From NCBI GenBank assembly GCA_016185255.1, contig JACPNY010000038.1, positions 1-32,537 on the forward strand: a DNA stretch of 32,537 bases, given 5' to 3'. This document shows positions 16,927-24,514 of the stretch, in pieces (the first letter of the stretch is position 1; the number at the start of each line of letters is the position of its first letter). A program made the position numbers and the translations under genes. The notes under the pieces are model-generated. The model was not told the DNA's origin. It worked only from the letters and a program-made list of their open reading frames with translations, and did not search any database. This DNA comes from Pseudomonadota bacterium (GTDB lineage: Bacteria; Pseudomonadota; Alphaproteobacteria; UBA9655).

Positions 16927-18445
16927 AGGTCTTCTCCAAGAGAGATAGTCCCGTCATTGAGGCTGGTTGAGGAAGATGTAAAAGTTCTAAGATCGTTGGA
17001 GCAACATCGGACAGGTTGCCGGTGTGAAGCGCTGTGCGGGGAGCACCCACCATAACAAACGGCACAGGATTTAAGGTATGGGCCGTGTGAGGAGAATGGA
17101 GGTCTTCATCATACATTTTTTCAGCATTTCCATGGTCAGCTGTAATTAAAAGGCAGGTATTTGTTTTCTGAACAGCGTCCTTAATCCGTCCAAGACATGT
17201 ATCCACAGCCTCAACGGCTTTGCGAGTGGCATCAAAATTTCCCGTATGCCCCACCATATCTGTATTCGCATAATTTACTACAATCAATGCATATTTTTGG
17301 CTTAAAATTGCCTCTATAAGGCGATCTGTCAGTTCATAAGCCGCCATTTCTGGTTTAAGATCATAGGTTGCGACGGTAGGGGATGGGATCAAAATACGCT
17401 CTTCTCCAGGAAAGACAGCCTCTCGTCCCCCATTGAAGAAAAAGGTTACATGCGCATATTTCTCCGTTTCAGCTATACGAAGCTGTTTTAAGCCTGTCCG
17501 TGAAATAATCTCTCCCAAGACATCAGGAAGAACCCCAGAAGGAAACAGGGTTTTTATCCAACGATTAAGAGTTTCAGAATATTCTGTAAGACCTAAAGCG
17601 GCTGAAAAAGAAATCTGACGGGACCTTGTGAATCCCTGAAAAGAGGGATCTAGAAGAGCTGTCAAAATTTGCCGTGCCCGATCGGCCCTAAAATTAGCCA
17701 TCAACAGCCCATCGCCATCTTTCATGCCCGTGTAAGGTCCAATGGTCGTGGGAAGGACAAATTCATCGGTGACTCCCGCCTCATAGCTTTGATGGAGATA
17801 GGAAAGAGCCTGCGGAGTACGCGGCGTTCCTTCTACGATGGCTTCATAGGCTTTTTGGACCCGGTCCCACCTCTTGTCTCGATCCATCCCATAGTAACGA
17901 CCGCCAAGGGTAGCGAGGGAAATCCCCGGGTGAGCTTCAATAAAAGTTAAGAGGGAAGAAAGGTAGGTCTCTGCACTTTGAGGAGGCGTATCGCGCCCAT
18001 CCAAAAAAGCATGAATGGCAACAGGAACGCCTTGTCCTGCAAGAAAAGACGCCAAAGCTTTTATATGGCTTTCATGGGAATGAATCCCCCCAGGAGACAG
18101 AAGCCCTAAGAGATGGCAAGTCCCCCCTGATTTTTTAAGGGCATTCGCAAAATCTATCAAAGGCGGAAGAGTTTCGAGAGTATGGGTCGCAATGGCATCA
18201 TCAATGCGCGGAAGGTCTTGAAGAATCACCCGTCCCGCCCCAATGTTCATATGTCCTACTTCTGAATTGCCCATTTGCCCTGTGGGCAATCCCACATTGA
18301 GCTCAGAGGCTTCCAAAAGAGTATGAGGGGATGTGGCGATCAAGGCATCCCAGTGGGGGGTTTTAGCATGGGCAATGGCGTTATCTCCCCCATTTTCTCG
18401 GTGTCCCCACCCATCTAAAATACACAAAACAACGTTTTTAGGCAT
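16919..18445 (-). CDS. gpmI: 2,3-bisphosphoglycerate-independent phosphoglycerate mutase
   Basis: GpmI interconverts 3- and 2-phosphoglycerate in glycolysis/gluconeogenesis, using two Mn ions. The 508 residues match the family. Asp11 lies in the N-terminal metal motif CILDGWG, the phosphorylated Ser61 is in GQMGNSEVGHMNIG, and AHAFLDGRDTPP-like (here IHAFLDGRDTPPQSA), MANFRADRARQI, NTDMVGHTGN and DHGNAEKM follow in the expected order. It is the first gene of the gpmI-envC-ctpA-accA run. The ATG at 18443-18445 follows a weak AGGA box. A palindromic repeat lies just upstream at 18462. Confidence 0.97.
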   Translation of the reverse strand: MPKNVVLCILDGWGHRENGGDNAIAHAKTPHWDALIATSPHTLLEASELNVGLPTGQMGNSEVGHMNIGAGRVILQDLPRIDDAIATHTLETLPPLIDFANALKKSGGTCHLLGLLSPGGIHSHESHIKALASFLAGQGVPVAIHAFLDGRDTPPQSAETYLSSLLTFIEAHPGISLATLGGRYYGMDRDKRWDRVQKAYEAIVEGTPRTPQALSYLHQSYEAGVTDEFVLPTTIGPYTGMKDGDGLLMANFRADRARQILTALLDPSFQGFTRSRQISFSAALGLTEYSETLNRWIKTLFPSGVLPDVLGEIISRTGLKQLRIAETEKYAHVTFFFNGGREAVFPGEERILIPSPTVATYDLKPEMAAYELTDRLIEAILSQKYALIVVNYANTDMVGHTGNFDATRKAVEAVDTCLGRIKDAVQKTNTCLLITADHGNAEKMYDEDLHSPHTAHTLNPVPFVMVGAPRTALHTGNLSDVAPTILELLHLPQPASMTGLSLLEKTYG

Positions 18446-18461
18446 TGTACAATCCTATCCC

Positions 18462-18611
18462 TGTCATCCTTGGACTAGACGTGCTTGATTTGCACAGCAA
18501 ATCCCAGCACTTCTTGATCCGAGGATCTTTTCGATGGAGGCAAGATCCTCGGATCAAGAAAAACTAATGTTTTTCGATGGAAAACAAAGCTTTTCTTGCC
18601 CAAGGATGACA
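18462..18611. repeat. Large palindromic repeat, copy 2 (orientation B)
   Basis: This 150-bp relative of the element at 3142 is inverted. Its left arm carries GATTTGCA-CAGCAAATC and its right arm GTTTTTC-GATGGAAAAC, the reverse of copy 1. The ends are TGTCATCCTTGG and CCAAGGATGACA, compensating changes that keep the pairing. The inner pair is GATCCGAGGATCTT with AAGATCCTCGGATC. It lies between the pmtA-like gene and gpmI. Confidence 0.9.
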
Positions 18612-18636
18612 AGAAAAAAGAGAACTCCAATAAATA

Positions 18637-19215
18637 TTACTCCCTCGTATATTGCCACACCGTTGCAGGAGGAATATTCAAAAAGATAGTCCCAAGCCGC
18701 TTCTTTGTTAATCCATAGGTCTTATCGTTAATGGAAGAGCGCGGGGAATAGGTATACTGAAGATAAGCCCCCCCCTTTGCCATAATCTCAAAGCAGCTTT
18801 CAAGAATCTGCCCGCGAACAGCTTCCGGCATATTGATCATGGGAAGACCTGAGACGACACGATGAACCTTACCAACCACCTCCGAGGGGAGAATTTTCGC
18901 AAGCTCTGCAGCATTTCCGTGGACGACATTGACCTGGGGAAAGGCTGTTTTTAAATAAGCCGCAAGAGTGGGCTCCAACTCAACAACATAAATGCGATGG
19001 GGCGCAATGCCCGACTTTATCATAGCACGTGTCAGGGAGCCGCTTCCTCCGCCCAATTCAACGATGGGAGAATGATCATCCACAGCCGCATGACGCGCTA
19101 ACAGCGCTCCTAAATGACGAGAACTAGGAGCAACAGCGCCTAATTGACGGGGATTTCGTAGAGCTCTTAAGAGAAATAGCTTCGTCCCCAAATTGGTGTC
19201 CGTATAAGCTTGCAT
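18637..19215 (-). CDS. pmtA: SAM-dependent phospholipid N-methyltransferase (PmtA-like)
   Basis: This 192-residue class I methyltransferase resembles the Rhodobacter/Agrobacterium PmtA type, which methylates phosphatidylethanolamine toward phosphatidylcholine at the membrane surface. Evidence is the N-terminal RNPRQLGAVAPSSRHLGAL, typical of this group, the SAM-binding motif VELGGGSGSLT (52-62), the acidic VVELEP after strand 2, and SGLPMINMP in place of the motif IV of rRNA dimethylases. Phosphatidylcholine synthesis is common in host-associated alphaproteobacteria. An AAGGG box precedes the ATG at 19213-19215. It may also be described as an rRNA-adenine-dimethylase-like protein, but the missing N-L-P-Y motif argues against that activity. 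Confidence 0.8.
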   Translation of the reverse strand: MQAYTDTNLGTKLFLLRALRNPRQLGAVAPSSRHLGALLARHAAVDDHSPIVELGGGSGSLTRAMIKSGIAPHRIYVVELEPTLAAYLKTAFPQVNVVHGNAAELAKILPSEVVGKVHRVVSGLPMINMPEAVRGQILESCFEIMAKGGAYLQYTYSPRSSINDKTYGLTKKRLGTIFLNIPPATVWQYTRE

Positions 19216-19378
19216 GAATAAACCCTTCTTAAAAAAGATCCTTATTCATGCCCTGGATTAGCCAAGAAAGCAAGGGAGAATAGACAAGAGTCTGATTTCC
19301 TTAAGTCAAAAAACACCCCCAACAACTGAAAAAAGCAAATCAATATAAAAGCTTATGTCTTTTTAGAACAAGAAAAGC

Positions 19379-19407
19379 TTGATTAATGTATGCTTTGTTG
19401 CTACATA
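19379..19407 (+). promoter_or_regulatory. Possible sigma70 promoter for the ABC transporter gene
   Basis: TTGATT (19379-19384) and TACATA (19402-19407) are 17 bases apart, 53 bases before the ATG at 19460. No better match was found in the 244-bp gap, which is otherwise AT-rich and empty. The assignment is by resemblance only. Confidence 0.4.
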
Positions 19408-19459
19408 ATTTCTACATGCAATGAAATATTAACAAAGTAATATTTTCGAAAGGGCGCCC

Positions 19460-21160
19460 ATGAAACCATCGTTCCCCGCTTTTCTTAGACAGGTTTGGAC
19501 CCATCTCATTCGCCCCTATTGGACCTCGGAAGAGCGCTGGATTGCGGCTGGTCTTTTGGGAGGCCATGTGGCTCTGATGGGGCTTTATATCGCCCTTACG
19601 GTGTACCTTAACTACTGGAACAATGACTTCTTTACAGCTCTTCAAGAACTGAACAAGAGTGCTTTCTTTCATCTTTTAGGTATTTTTTGTATATTGGCTT
19701 GCTTTGCCATTGTTTTTTATACTTCTAAATTCTATCTCCTCCAAAATCTGGAGATTCGCTGGCGGACCTGGATGACGCAGCATCTCCTTCAACACTGGAT
19801 GAAAGACAAGCGCTATTACACTCTTCAACTTCAAGGAGACGGATCGGACAACCCTGACCAGCGTATTGCGGATGATATTAGGCAATTCATTGATAACTCT
19901 CTTAATTTAAGTTTGTCCTTACTTGAACAAACCGTTACGCTTTTCTCCTTTTTAGGGATTCTATGGTCTCTTTCAGGAACCCTTCACATTCCCTTAGGAA
20001 GCCTTACCCTCTCGATTCCAGGCTATATGTGCTGGGGAGCCCTTCTCTATGCCATTTTTGGAACCTTTGTGAGCTTTTACCTTGGGCGCAGCCTTATTGG
20101 ACTCAATTACGAGCATGAAAAGAGAGAAGCTAATTTTCGGTATAGCCTTGTGCGCTTTCGGGAAAACATGGAAGGCATCGCCTTTTATCAAGGAGAGGGC
20201 AAGGAACAAAGAATTTTAGCTTCCCGCTTTGAGCATGTGGCTGAGAATTTTTACGCCATTATCCGACGCATGTTGGCGATGAATTCGTGGAACAGTTTTT
20301 ATGGGCAACTTCAATATCTTTTCCCCTTTTTGTTGGCTGCTCCTCGCTTTTTTGCAAAAGAGATTACCTTTGGGGGGCTTACCCAGACTATGTCTGCCTT
20401 TACTCAGGTCAGCACATCCCTTTCCTTTATCATTACAAACTTCCCGCTCCTCATGAGTTGGCGTGCAACAACCAATCGTTTGTTAGAGTTCAAGGTGAGC
20501 TTGGAAAATCTTCCTCCCTCCCCTCTTGTCTATACCAAGCATCAGAAAGAAGCTATTGAGGTCGCCTGTGATCATATCAGTCTGCCTTTGGGATCTGTTT
20601 TAAAGGAAGATCTCAAGTTTACCTTCAAGCGAGGAGAAGACACGCTTATTACAGGCCCAACAGGTGTGGGAAAAAGCACCTTTGCACGGGTTATCGCTGG
20701 CCTCTGGCCTTATGGAAAAGGAGACGTCAAACTCCCCTCTTCCTCTCTGCTTTTCTTACCTCAAAAGCCCTATATGCCTTTGGGAAGCTTAGAAGATGTC
20801 TTGCAATATCCAGCTTCAAAAGCGTCTCAAGAAGACATCTATGAGGGATTAGACAGTGTAGGCCTTAGTGGGTTTAAATCACGTTTAAGCGAAGTCAATG
20901 ACTGGGCGCGAGTGTTATCTTTGGGAGAACAACAGCGCATTGCGATTGTTCGCGTTCTGCTTGCGAAACCTCAGTGGCTGTTTATGGATGAAGCAACTTC
21001 TGCCATGGATGAGGCGTCGGAATCGCATCTGTATCGTCTTTTAAAAAGTCAACTGCAAGACACAACCTTTATCTCCATCGGCCACCGAGAAAGCTTAAAA
21101 GCTCTTCATACTCGCGAGATTTGGTTGGGGGACACACCTGCGCTCAGTGTAGCAGTATAG
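19460..21160 (+). CDS. ABC transporter, fused permease/ATPase (YddA/SbmA-BacA-like)
   Basis: This 566-residue half transporter combines a membrane domain (about 1-345, with roughly six helices; ALTVYLNYWNNDFFTALQ and the R-W-R-T-W-M region are typical of the SbmA/BacA/YddA superfamily) with a C-terminal ATPase. The ATPase has Walker A GPTGVGKST (399-407), Q-loop Gln435, signature LSLGEQQR (486-493), Walker B WLFMDE (506-511) and H-loop GHRES. It likely works as a homodimer in the inner membrane. Relatives move peptides, cobalamin or very-long-chain acyl groups, and BacA-like proteins matter for chronic host infection in rhizobia, so the substrate here is open. AAAGGG precedes the ATG. Confidence 0.88.
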   Translation: MKPSFPAFLRQVWTHLIRPYWTSEERWIAAGLLGGHVALMGLYIALTVYLNYWNNDFFTALQELNKSAFFHLLGIFCILACFAIVFYTSKFYLLQNLEIRWRTWMTQHLLQHWMKDKRYYTLQLQGDGSDNPDQRIADDIRQFIDNSLNLSLSLLEQTVTLFSFLGILWSLSGTLHIPLGSLTLSIPGYMCWGALLYAIFGTFVSFYLGRSLIGLNYEHEKREANFRYSLVRFRENMEGIAFYQGEGKEQRILASRFEHVAENFYAIIRRMLAMNSWNSFYGQLQYLFPFLLAAPRFFAKEITFGGLTQTMSAFTQVSTSLSFIITNFPLLMSWRATTNRLLEFKVSLENLPPSPLVYTKHQKEAIEVACDHISLPLGSVLKEDLKFTFKRGEDTLITGPTGVGKSTFARVIAGLWPYGKGDVKLPSSSLLFLPQKPYMPLGSLEDVLQYPASKASQEDIYEGLDSVGLSGFKSRLSEVNDWARVLSLGEQQRIAIVRVLLAKPQWLFMDEATSAMDEASESHLYRLLKSQLQDTTFISIGHRESLKALHTREIWLGDTPALSVAV

Positions 21161-21236
21161 CAGATGATAGGCGGAATCTCCTTCTGCCTTAGAACCGGTC
21201 AGTTTTTACCACGACTACTTACCAGTTGTCATCCCC

Positions 21237-21386
21237 GAGCTAGGAACTCTTTGTTTTTCAAAGAAAAACATTAGAATTCCTTCATCGGGGATCTAATAGA
21301 AGCTCCTATTTGTTTCGAGAAGATCCCCGATCAAAAAGTTCTAAGATTTGCGTTGCAAATCAAGAACTTTTAAGTCGGGGATGACA
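21237..21386. repeat. Large palindromic repeat, copy 3 (orientation A)
   Basis: This 150-bp copy has the same orientation as copy 1: GTTTTTC-AAA-GAAAAAC in the left arm and GATTTGC-GTT-GCAAATC in the right. Its ends are TGTCATCCCCGAGCTAG and the imperfect TAAGTCGGGGATGACA, with the inner pair ATCGGGGATCT and AGATCCCCGAT. It sits between the convergent ABC transporter and rph genes, where the RNA hairpin could end transcription from both sides. Confidence 0.9.
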
Positions 21387-21425
21387 ACGAAATTAACAGC
21401 ATTTCAAAATTTGGCCGGTAGTAAG

Positions 21426-22148
21426 CTACACTGTAACCCCCAACACCTCCCGTTGCAGAGCCGTAATCTCCCCAATTCCCTGGCGCGCAAGGCGAATCAT
21501 TTCCGCAAGAACCTCTTCTTGAAAAGGTTTCTCTTCAGCCGTTGCTTGAATTTCAATAATGGCCCCACAATCTGTTAAGACAAAATTTGCATCCGCTTGG
21601 GCTGTGCTGTCTTCCTGATAATCCAAGTCAAGCACAGGAACACCTGCCACAATCCCACAGGAAACTGCTGCCACTTGATGGCTAATGGGAACAGTCATAA
21701 GCTTGCCTTTTGCAACAAAGTGCTGGAGAGCCACATATAAGGCTACATACGCCCCTGAAATAGCGGCCGTACGCGTTCCTCCATCCGCTTGCAAAACATC
21801 GCAATCAATGGTGATTTGTCGTTCACCTAAAGCTTTTAAATCCACAACAGAGCGAAGCGAACGCCCAATAAGACGTTGAATTTCTTGAGTGCGTCCCGTT
21901 TGTTTACCGCGGGCGGCTTCTCGATCAATACGCTGGTGGGTGGATCGAGGGAGCATCCCATATTCAGCTGTCACCCATCCCGTTCCCTTATTACGTAAAA
22001 AGGGCGGCACCTTCTCTTCAATAGAGGCAGTGCACAACACATGGGTATCCCCAAATTTAGCAAGGCATGACCCTTCCGCATGTTTGGTATGGCCTATTTC
22101 AAACGAAATGGAGCGAAGTTGATCGGGGCTGCGACCTGAGGGTCTCAT
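21426..22148 (-). CDS. rph: Ribonuclease PH
   Basis: RNase PH is a phosphate-dependent 3'-5' exoribonuclease that trims tRNA precursors. The 240 residues match the family. Key stretches are [12 protein letters not shown] at the start, [79 protein letters not shown] (Asp/Asp phosphate and metal site) and [25 protein letters not shown] precedes the ATG at 22146-22148. In many alphaproteobacteria rph lies divergent from and next to hrcA. Here about 2.4 kb with three secreted-protein genes separates them. Confidence 0.97.
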   Translation of the reverse strand: MRPSGRSPDQLRSISFEIGHTKHAEGSCLAKFGDTHVLCTASIEEKVPPFLRNKGTGWVTAEYGMLPRSTHQRIDREAARGKQTGRTQEIQRLIGRSLRSVVDLKALGERQITIDCDVLQADGGTRTAAISGAYVALYVALQHFVAKGKLMTVPISHQVAAVSCGIVAGVPVLDLDYQEDSTAQADANFVLTDCGAIIEIQATAEEKPFQEEVLAEMIRLARQGIGEITALQREVLGVTV

Positions 22149-22375
22149 AAAATGTTCCTTTAAAAGAGTAAAGTTGTTTTCTCTTCATACGCGGAATTGA
22201 TCAAATGGCCAATTGGAAAAGTGGACTTTGTGAAAATTTTCTATAAAATGGGAAATATAAAATAGGCTTAAGTTACATGAAAGTTTATACTTTCATTCAG
22301 CTCAAAGTTGTCCTCTCCGTAAAGAAGCGGACAACGAGACAACCAACTCATTAGATCAAAGCAAGCACTAAGCCT
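22149..22375. other. Gap between rph and the secreted-protein trio, with hairpins
   Basis: No gene is seen. ATGAAAGT-TTAT-ACTTTCAT (22277-22296) is a perfect 8-bp hairpin. GTTGTCC pairs with GGACAAC (about 22307-22333) past the stop of the 22376 gene and may be a weak terminator, though a T run is lacking. AATGGCCAATTGG near 22205 resembles the stretch at 5525 upstream of vanX. Confidence 0.4.
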
Positions 22376-22975
22376 TTATCTCTTAGCAGGGACAGCGCGC
22401 TTAGCTTCCTCGGAAGGTATATGTATACCCGCCGCCGTACTTTCTGCCACATCAAAAGCATTTAAATCTTGAATTAAACCACCAAGTGCTACCGTTTCAG
22501 GGCTGCTTTGAAAAATTCCCAATTTCCCAGAACTCGTGGCAAGCCCAGTAATGTCCTGCACCAAGGTTGATAAGTTATTTGCGTTCTTTTGAAGATTTGT
22601 ATTCAGACTTCCAACAGCTTTTTGTAAGGAATTGTAGGCGTTTACCGCCGCTTGACACGCTGGTGACATGGGTGTCGTTGTTGTCGGCTGGCAATTGTCG
22701 ACATAATTCTTAAGACCCGACCTCGGCTTGCTTGATAACATAGATAAAGCTGCCACATACATAGGATCCTGAGTTGTATTCTGAACTGTAGTAGCCATTC
22801 CTGCCAAAGCCGATGTTGCCACTGCATTGCTCATGATACTATTATAAACAGTTACCGCCGCTGTGCAGGCCGCAGAAGCAGTCCCGCTGCAACTTAAACT
22901 TAGTGGTGAGTCTGCAAATACTTCTCCTGACGTCAATCCGAGGAGAAAAATTGTATAGATAAGTCGATTTTTCAT
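22376..22975 (-). CDS. Secreted two-module Cys protein (CxAAVxxYNS family)
   Basis: This 199-residue protein is not recognised. The ATG at 22973-22975 is chosen because a good AGGAAACTAGG box and a signal peptide (1-21, ending V-F-A) follow from it; longer upstream frames overlap the preceding gene. The mature part has two related modules. In each, a cysteine pair (C29/C37 and C95/C107) leads into a helix CxAAVxxYNS(I/L), then an amphipathic, Ser/Asn/Leu-rich helical stretch. The C-terminus is basic (AKRAVPAKR). Its first module is almost identical to that of the 23467 protein (AAVTVYNSIMSNAVATSALA). It starts 1 base after the stop of the 22977 gene, so the two are co-translated. Confidence 0.72.
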   Translation of the reverse strand: MKNRLIYTIFLLGLTSGEVFADSPLSLSCSGTASAACTAAVTVYNSIMSNAVATSALAGMATTVQNTTQDPMYVAALSMLSSKPRSGLKNYVDNCQPTTTTPMSPACQAAVNAYNSLQKAVGSLNTNLQKNANNLSTLVQDITGLATSSGKLGIFQSSPETVALGGLIQDLNAFDVAESTAAGIHIPSEEAKRAVPAKR

Positions 22976-22976
22976 C

Positions 22977-23315
22977 CTAGTTTCCTTTTTTGCTGCTTGG
23001 GGTGTTGGGTAAGGGGGCAGCCGCTTTTTCCGAAGACGGCTTATTCTCGGGCGGTATGGGAATAGACAACGCCACAGCCAGTGCATCCGCTAAATTATTT
23101 GAATTTTCAACTACAGTAGAAAGATTTTCTATAGCTGGGTTAGTTTTTATGCTCTTTAGGGTCCCCTGCGCCATTATCGTATTATACGCCTTTGCCGCTG
23201 CCATACATGCAGAACTGCTAGAATCAGTGCATGTTAATTTCTCTTGTTTTTCTGCCATTCCTGCTGTTGATGTCAGAGTTAAAAAAAGAGCTGCATATAG
23301 AAATTGAAGTTTCAT
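22977..23315 (-). CDS. Secreted one-module Cys protein (CxAAVxxYNS family)
   Basis: This 112-residue protein is the short member of the trio. A signal peptide (1-21, ending G-M-A) is followed by one module: C29/C37, then ACMAAAKAYNTIMAQ, then a helical Asn/Leu-rich stretch and a Pro/Lys-rich tail (PSSEKAAAPLPNTPSSKKGN). Cysteine spacing (C-x7-C) is identical to the first module of the 22376 protein. GGAGAC lies before the ATG at 23313-23315. Function is unknown. Export, small size and family expansion suggest envelope or host-interface proteins. Confidence 0.7.
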   Translation of the reverse strand: MKLQFLYAALFLTLTSTAGMAEKQEKLTCTDSSSSACMAAAKAYNTIMAQGTLKSIKTNPAIENLSTVVENSNNLADALAVALSIPIPPENKPSSEKAAAPLPNTPSSKKGN

Positions 23316-23341
23316 TTTAGTCTCCTGCGGATTGTCTAGTC

Positions 23342-23370
23342 ATTTTAAAACTTTAGAGAAAAAGTGTTAA
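23342..23370 (-). promoter_or_regulatory. Promoter for the 23315/22975 gene pair
   Basis: On the minus strand TTAACA (23365-23370) and TAAAAT (23342-23347) are 17 bases apart, with the -10 box 26 bases before the ATG. The sequence GGAATTnTTAAC at the -35 end also occurs upstream of the 24111 start (near 24150), so the duplicated genes appear to share a promoter. Confidence 0.5.
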
Positions 23371-23466
23371 CAATTCCTTACCGAGTTTAGAAAGAGGAGC
23401 CACCATTGACCAAGGTCATGATCATCCTGGCTTTCCTTAGCATCCTTGTGCCCAAAGATTTGAGCT

Positions 23467-24111
23467 TCATTTCTTAGAAGGCACGTCCTTCTTTTGCGAT
23501 GGAGCAGAGCAAGTATTAGGAGGCAAACAGGGGGGCATTTGTATGTTATAAGCTTCTTCTAACGCAGAAAGCAACGTATTGAAGTCGCTAACCAACGTAG
23601 CAAGAGCTGCCGTGCCCGGCTCATCAACTAACCCTTCGAGTGTACCAGTTGGAGCAAGATTAGAAATAGCAGTCGCCAAGTTTGATAAAGAATGAGTACT
23701 ATTAGCAGTCGAAAGATCGGTGTTTAATTGTTTAAACGCAGCTTGCAAAGCATTAGCGGCATTGACTACAGTAGTACATGCCTGTGACATGGGAGATGTA
23801 GTCTTACAATAGGCGTCATAGGCCATAAAATTCGACTCTCCCGGCGACGTTTTCAATAGCTGTGAAGCTTCTATATACAGAGGATCTCCTTGTGGAGCCG
23901 GTTGAGTTGTATTCTGAACTGTGTTCACCATTCCTGCCAAAGCCGATGTGGCCACTGCATTACTCATGATACTATTATAGACAGTTACCGCAGCTTTGCA
24001 TGAGGTATCCGGTCCCACCCACGGCCCCTGATTGCAGCTTATCGTTTGAGCCAAAAGTGCTGTCGCACTCATGCTCATAAGAAAAGCCGCAGAGAGGATT
24101 TTAAGGTTCAT
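23467..24111 (-). CDS. Secreted two-module Cys protein (CxAAVxxYNS family)
   Basis: This 214-residue protein is of unknown function. The ATG at 24109-24111 is preferred over an upstream frame because it begins a signal peptide (1-21, ending L-L-A) and has AGGAC before it. The first module has C26/C38 and is nearly identical to that of the 22376 protein through SALAG and VQNTTQ. The second module (C102/C112, then TTVVNAANALQAAF) has drifted, with Y-N-S replaced by A-N-A. A third Cys pair (C195/C201) sits in a Pro-rich tail ending KKDVPSKK. Six cysteines in pairs suggest disulfide-stapled helices in an oxidising compartment. Together with its two neighbours it separates rph from hrcA. Confidence 0.72.
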   Translation of the reverse strand: MNLKILSAAFLMSMSATALLAQTISCNQGPWVGPDTSCKAAVTVYNSIMSNAVATSALAGMVNTVQNTTQPAPQGDPLYIEASQLLKTSPGESNFMAYDAYCKTTSPMSQACTTVVNAANALQAAFKQLNTDLSTANSTHSLSNLATAISNLAPTGTLEGLVDEPGTAALATLVSDFNTLLSALEEAYNIQMPPCLPPNTCSAPSQKKDVPSKK

Positions 24112-24295
24112 TGTGTGTCCTTTTTTAAAAAGATTTACTAAAGGGTAGATAAAAAAAGTTAAGAATTCCTTTAATGTATGAAAACTACCTCTCCCCTTGT
24201 GGGAGCGGTAAAGGTTAACGTCCTCGCAAATTTTTATGAGATGGCTCTGACCCAGAAGTCGTCCCTTGTGCATCTTTGGAAATATCCCTATATAA

Positions 24296-24323
24296 TTGAC
24301 AGGGAATTGCATAATTATTCTAT
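24296..24323 (+). promoter_or_regulatory. Likely promoter of the hrcA-grpE transcript
   Basis: A perfect TTGACA (24296-24301) is followed after 16 bases by TTCTAT (24318-24323). Transcription from here would place the whole palindromic repeat at 24327-24486 in the 5' leader of hrcA. No CIRCE element (TTAGCACTC-N9-GAGTGCTAA) is visible nearby. The remaining upstream part of this 403-bp gap (24112-24295) shows nothing recognisable beyond a probable promoter of the divergent gene. Confidence 0.45.
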
Positions 24324-24326
24324 TTT

Positions 24327-24486
24327 TGTCATCCCCGACTTAGAAGTTCTTGATTTGCAAAGAAAATCCTAGAACTTCTTGATCGGGGATCTTTTAGAAC
24401 CCATGAGGTGTTTCTACAAGATCCCCGATGAAGAAATACTCATGTTTTTCTCCGAAAAACAAAGCATTTCTAGCTCGGGGATGACA
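24327..24486. repeat. Large palindromic repeat, copy 4 (orientation B)
   Basis: This 160-bp copy is oriented like copy 2: GATTTGC-AAAG-AAAATC in the left arm and GTTTTTC-TCC-GAAAAAC in the right. Its ends TGTCATCCCCGA and TCGGGGATGACA pair perfectly. The pairing runs on into the flanks (CTATTTT before, AAAATAG after), giving a 14-base outer stem. The inner pair is GATCGGGGATCTT with AAGATCCCCGATG. It lies 28 bases before the hrcA start, inside the predicted leader. Confidence 0.9.
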
Positions 24487-24514
24487 AAAATAGGCACATA
24501 CCTCACATGAGACT

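Noticed and set aside
18637..19215. rRNA adenine dimethyltransferase (KsgA/Erm)
   Set aside because: The N-L-P-Y catalytic motif is absent (SGLPMINMP instead), the length is short, and the N-terminus fits PmtA.
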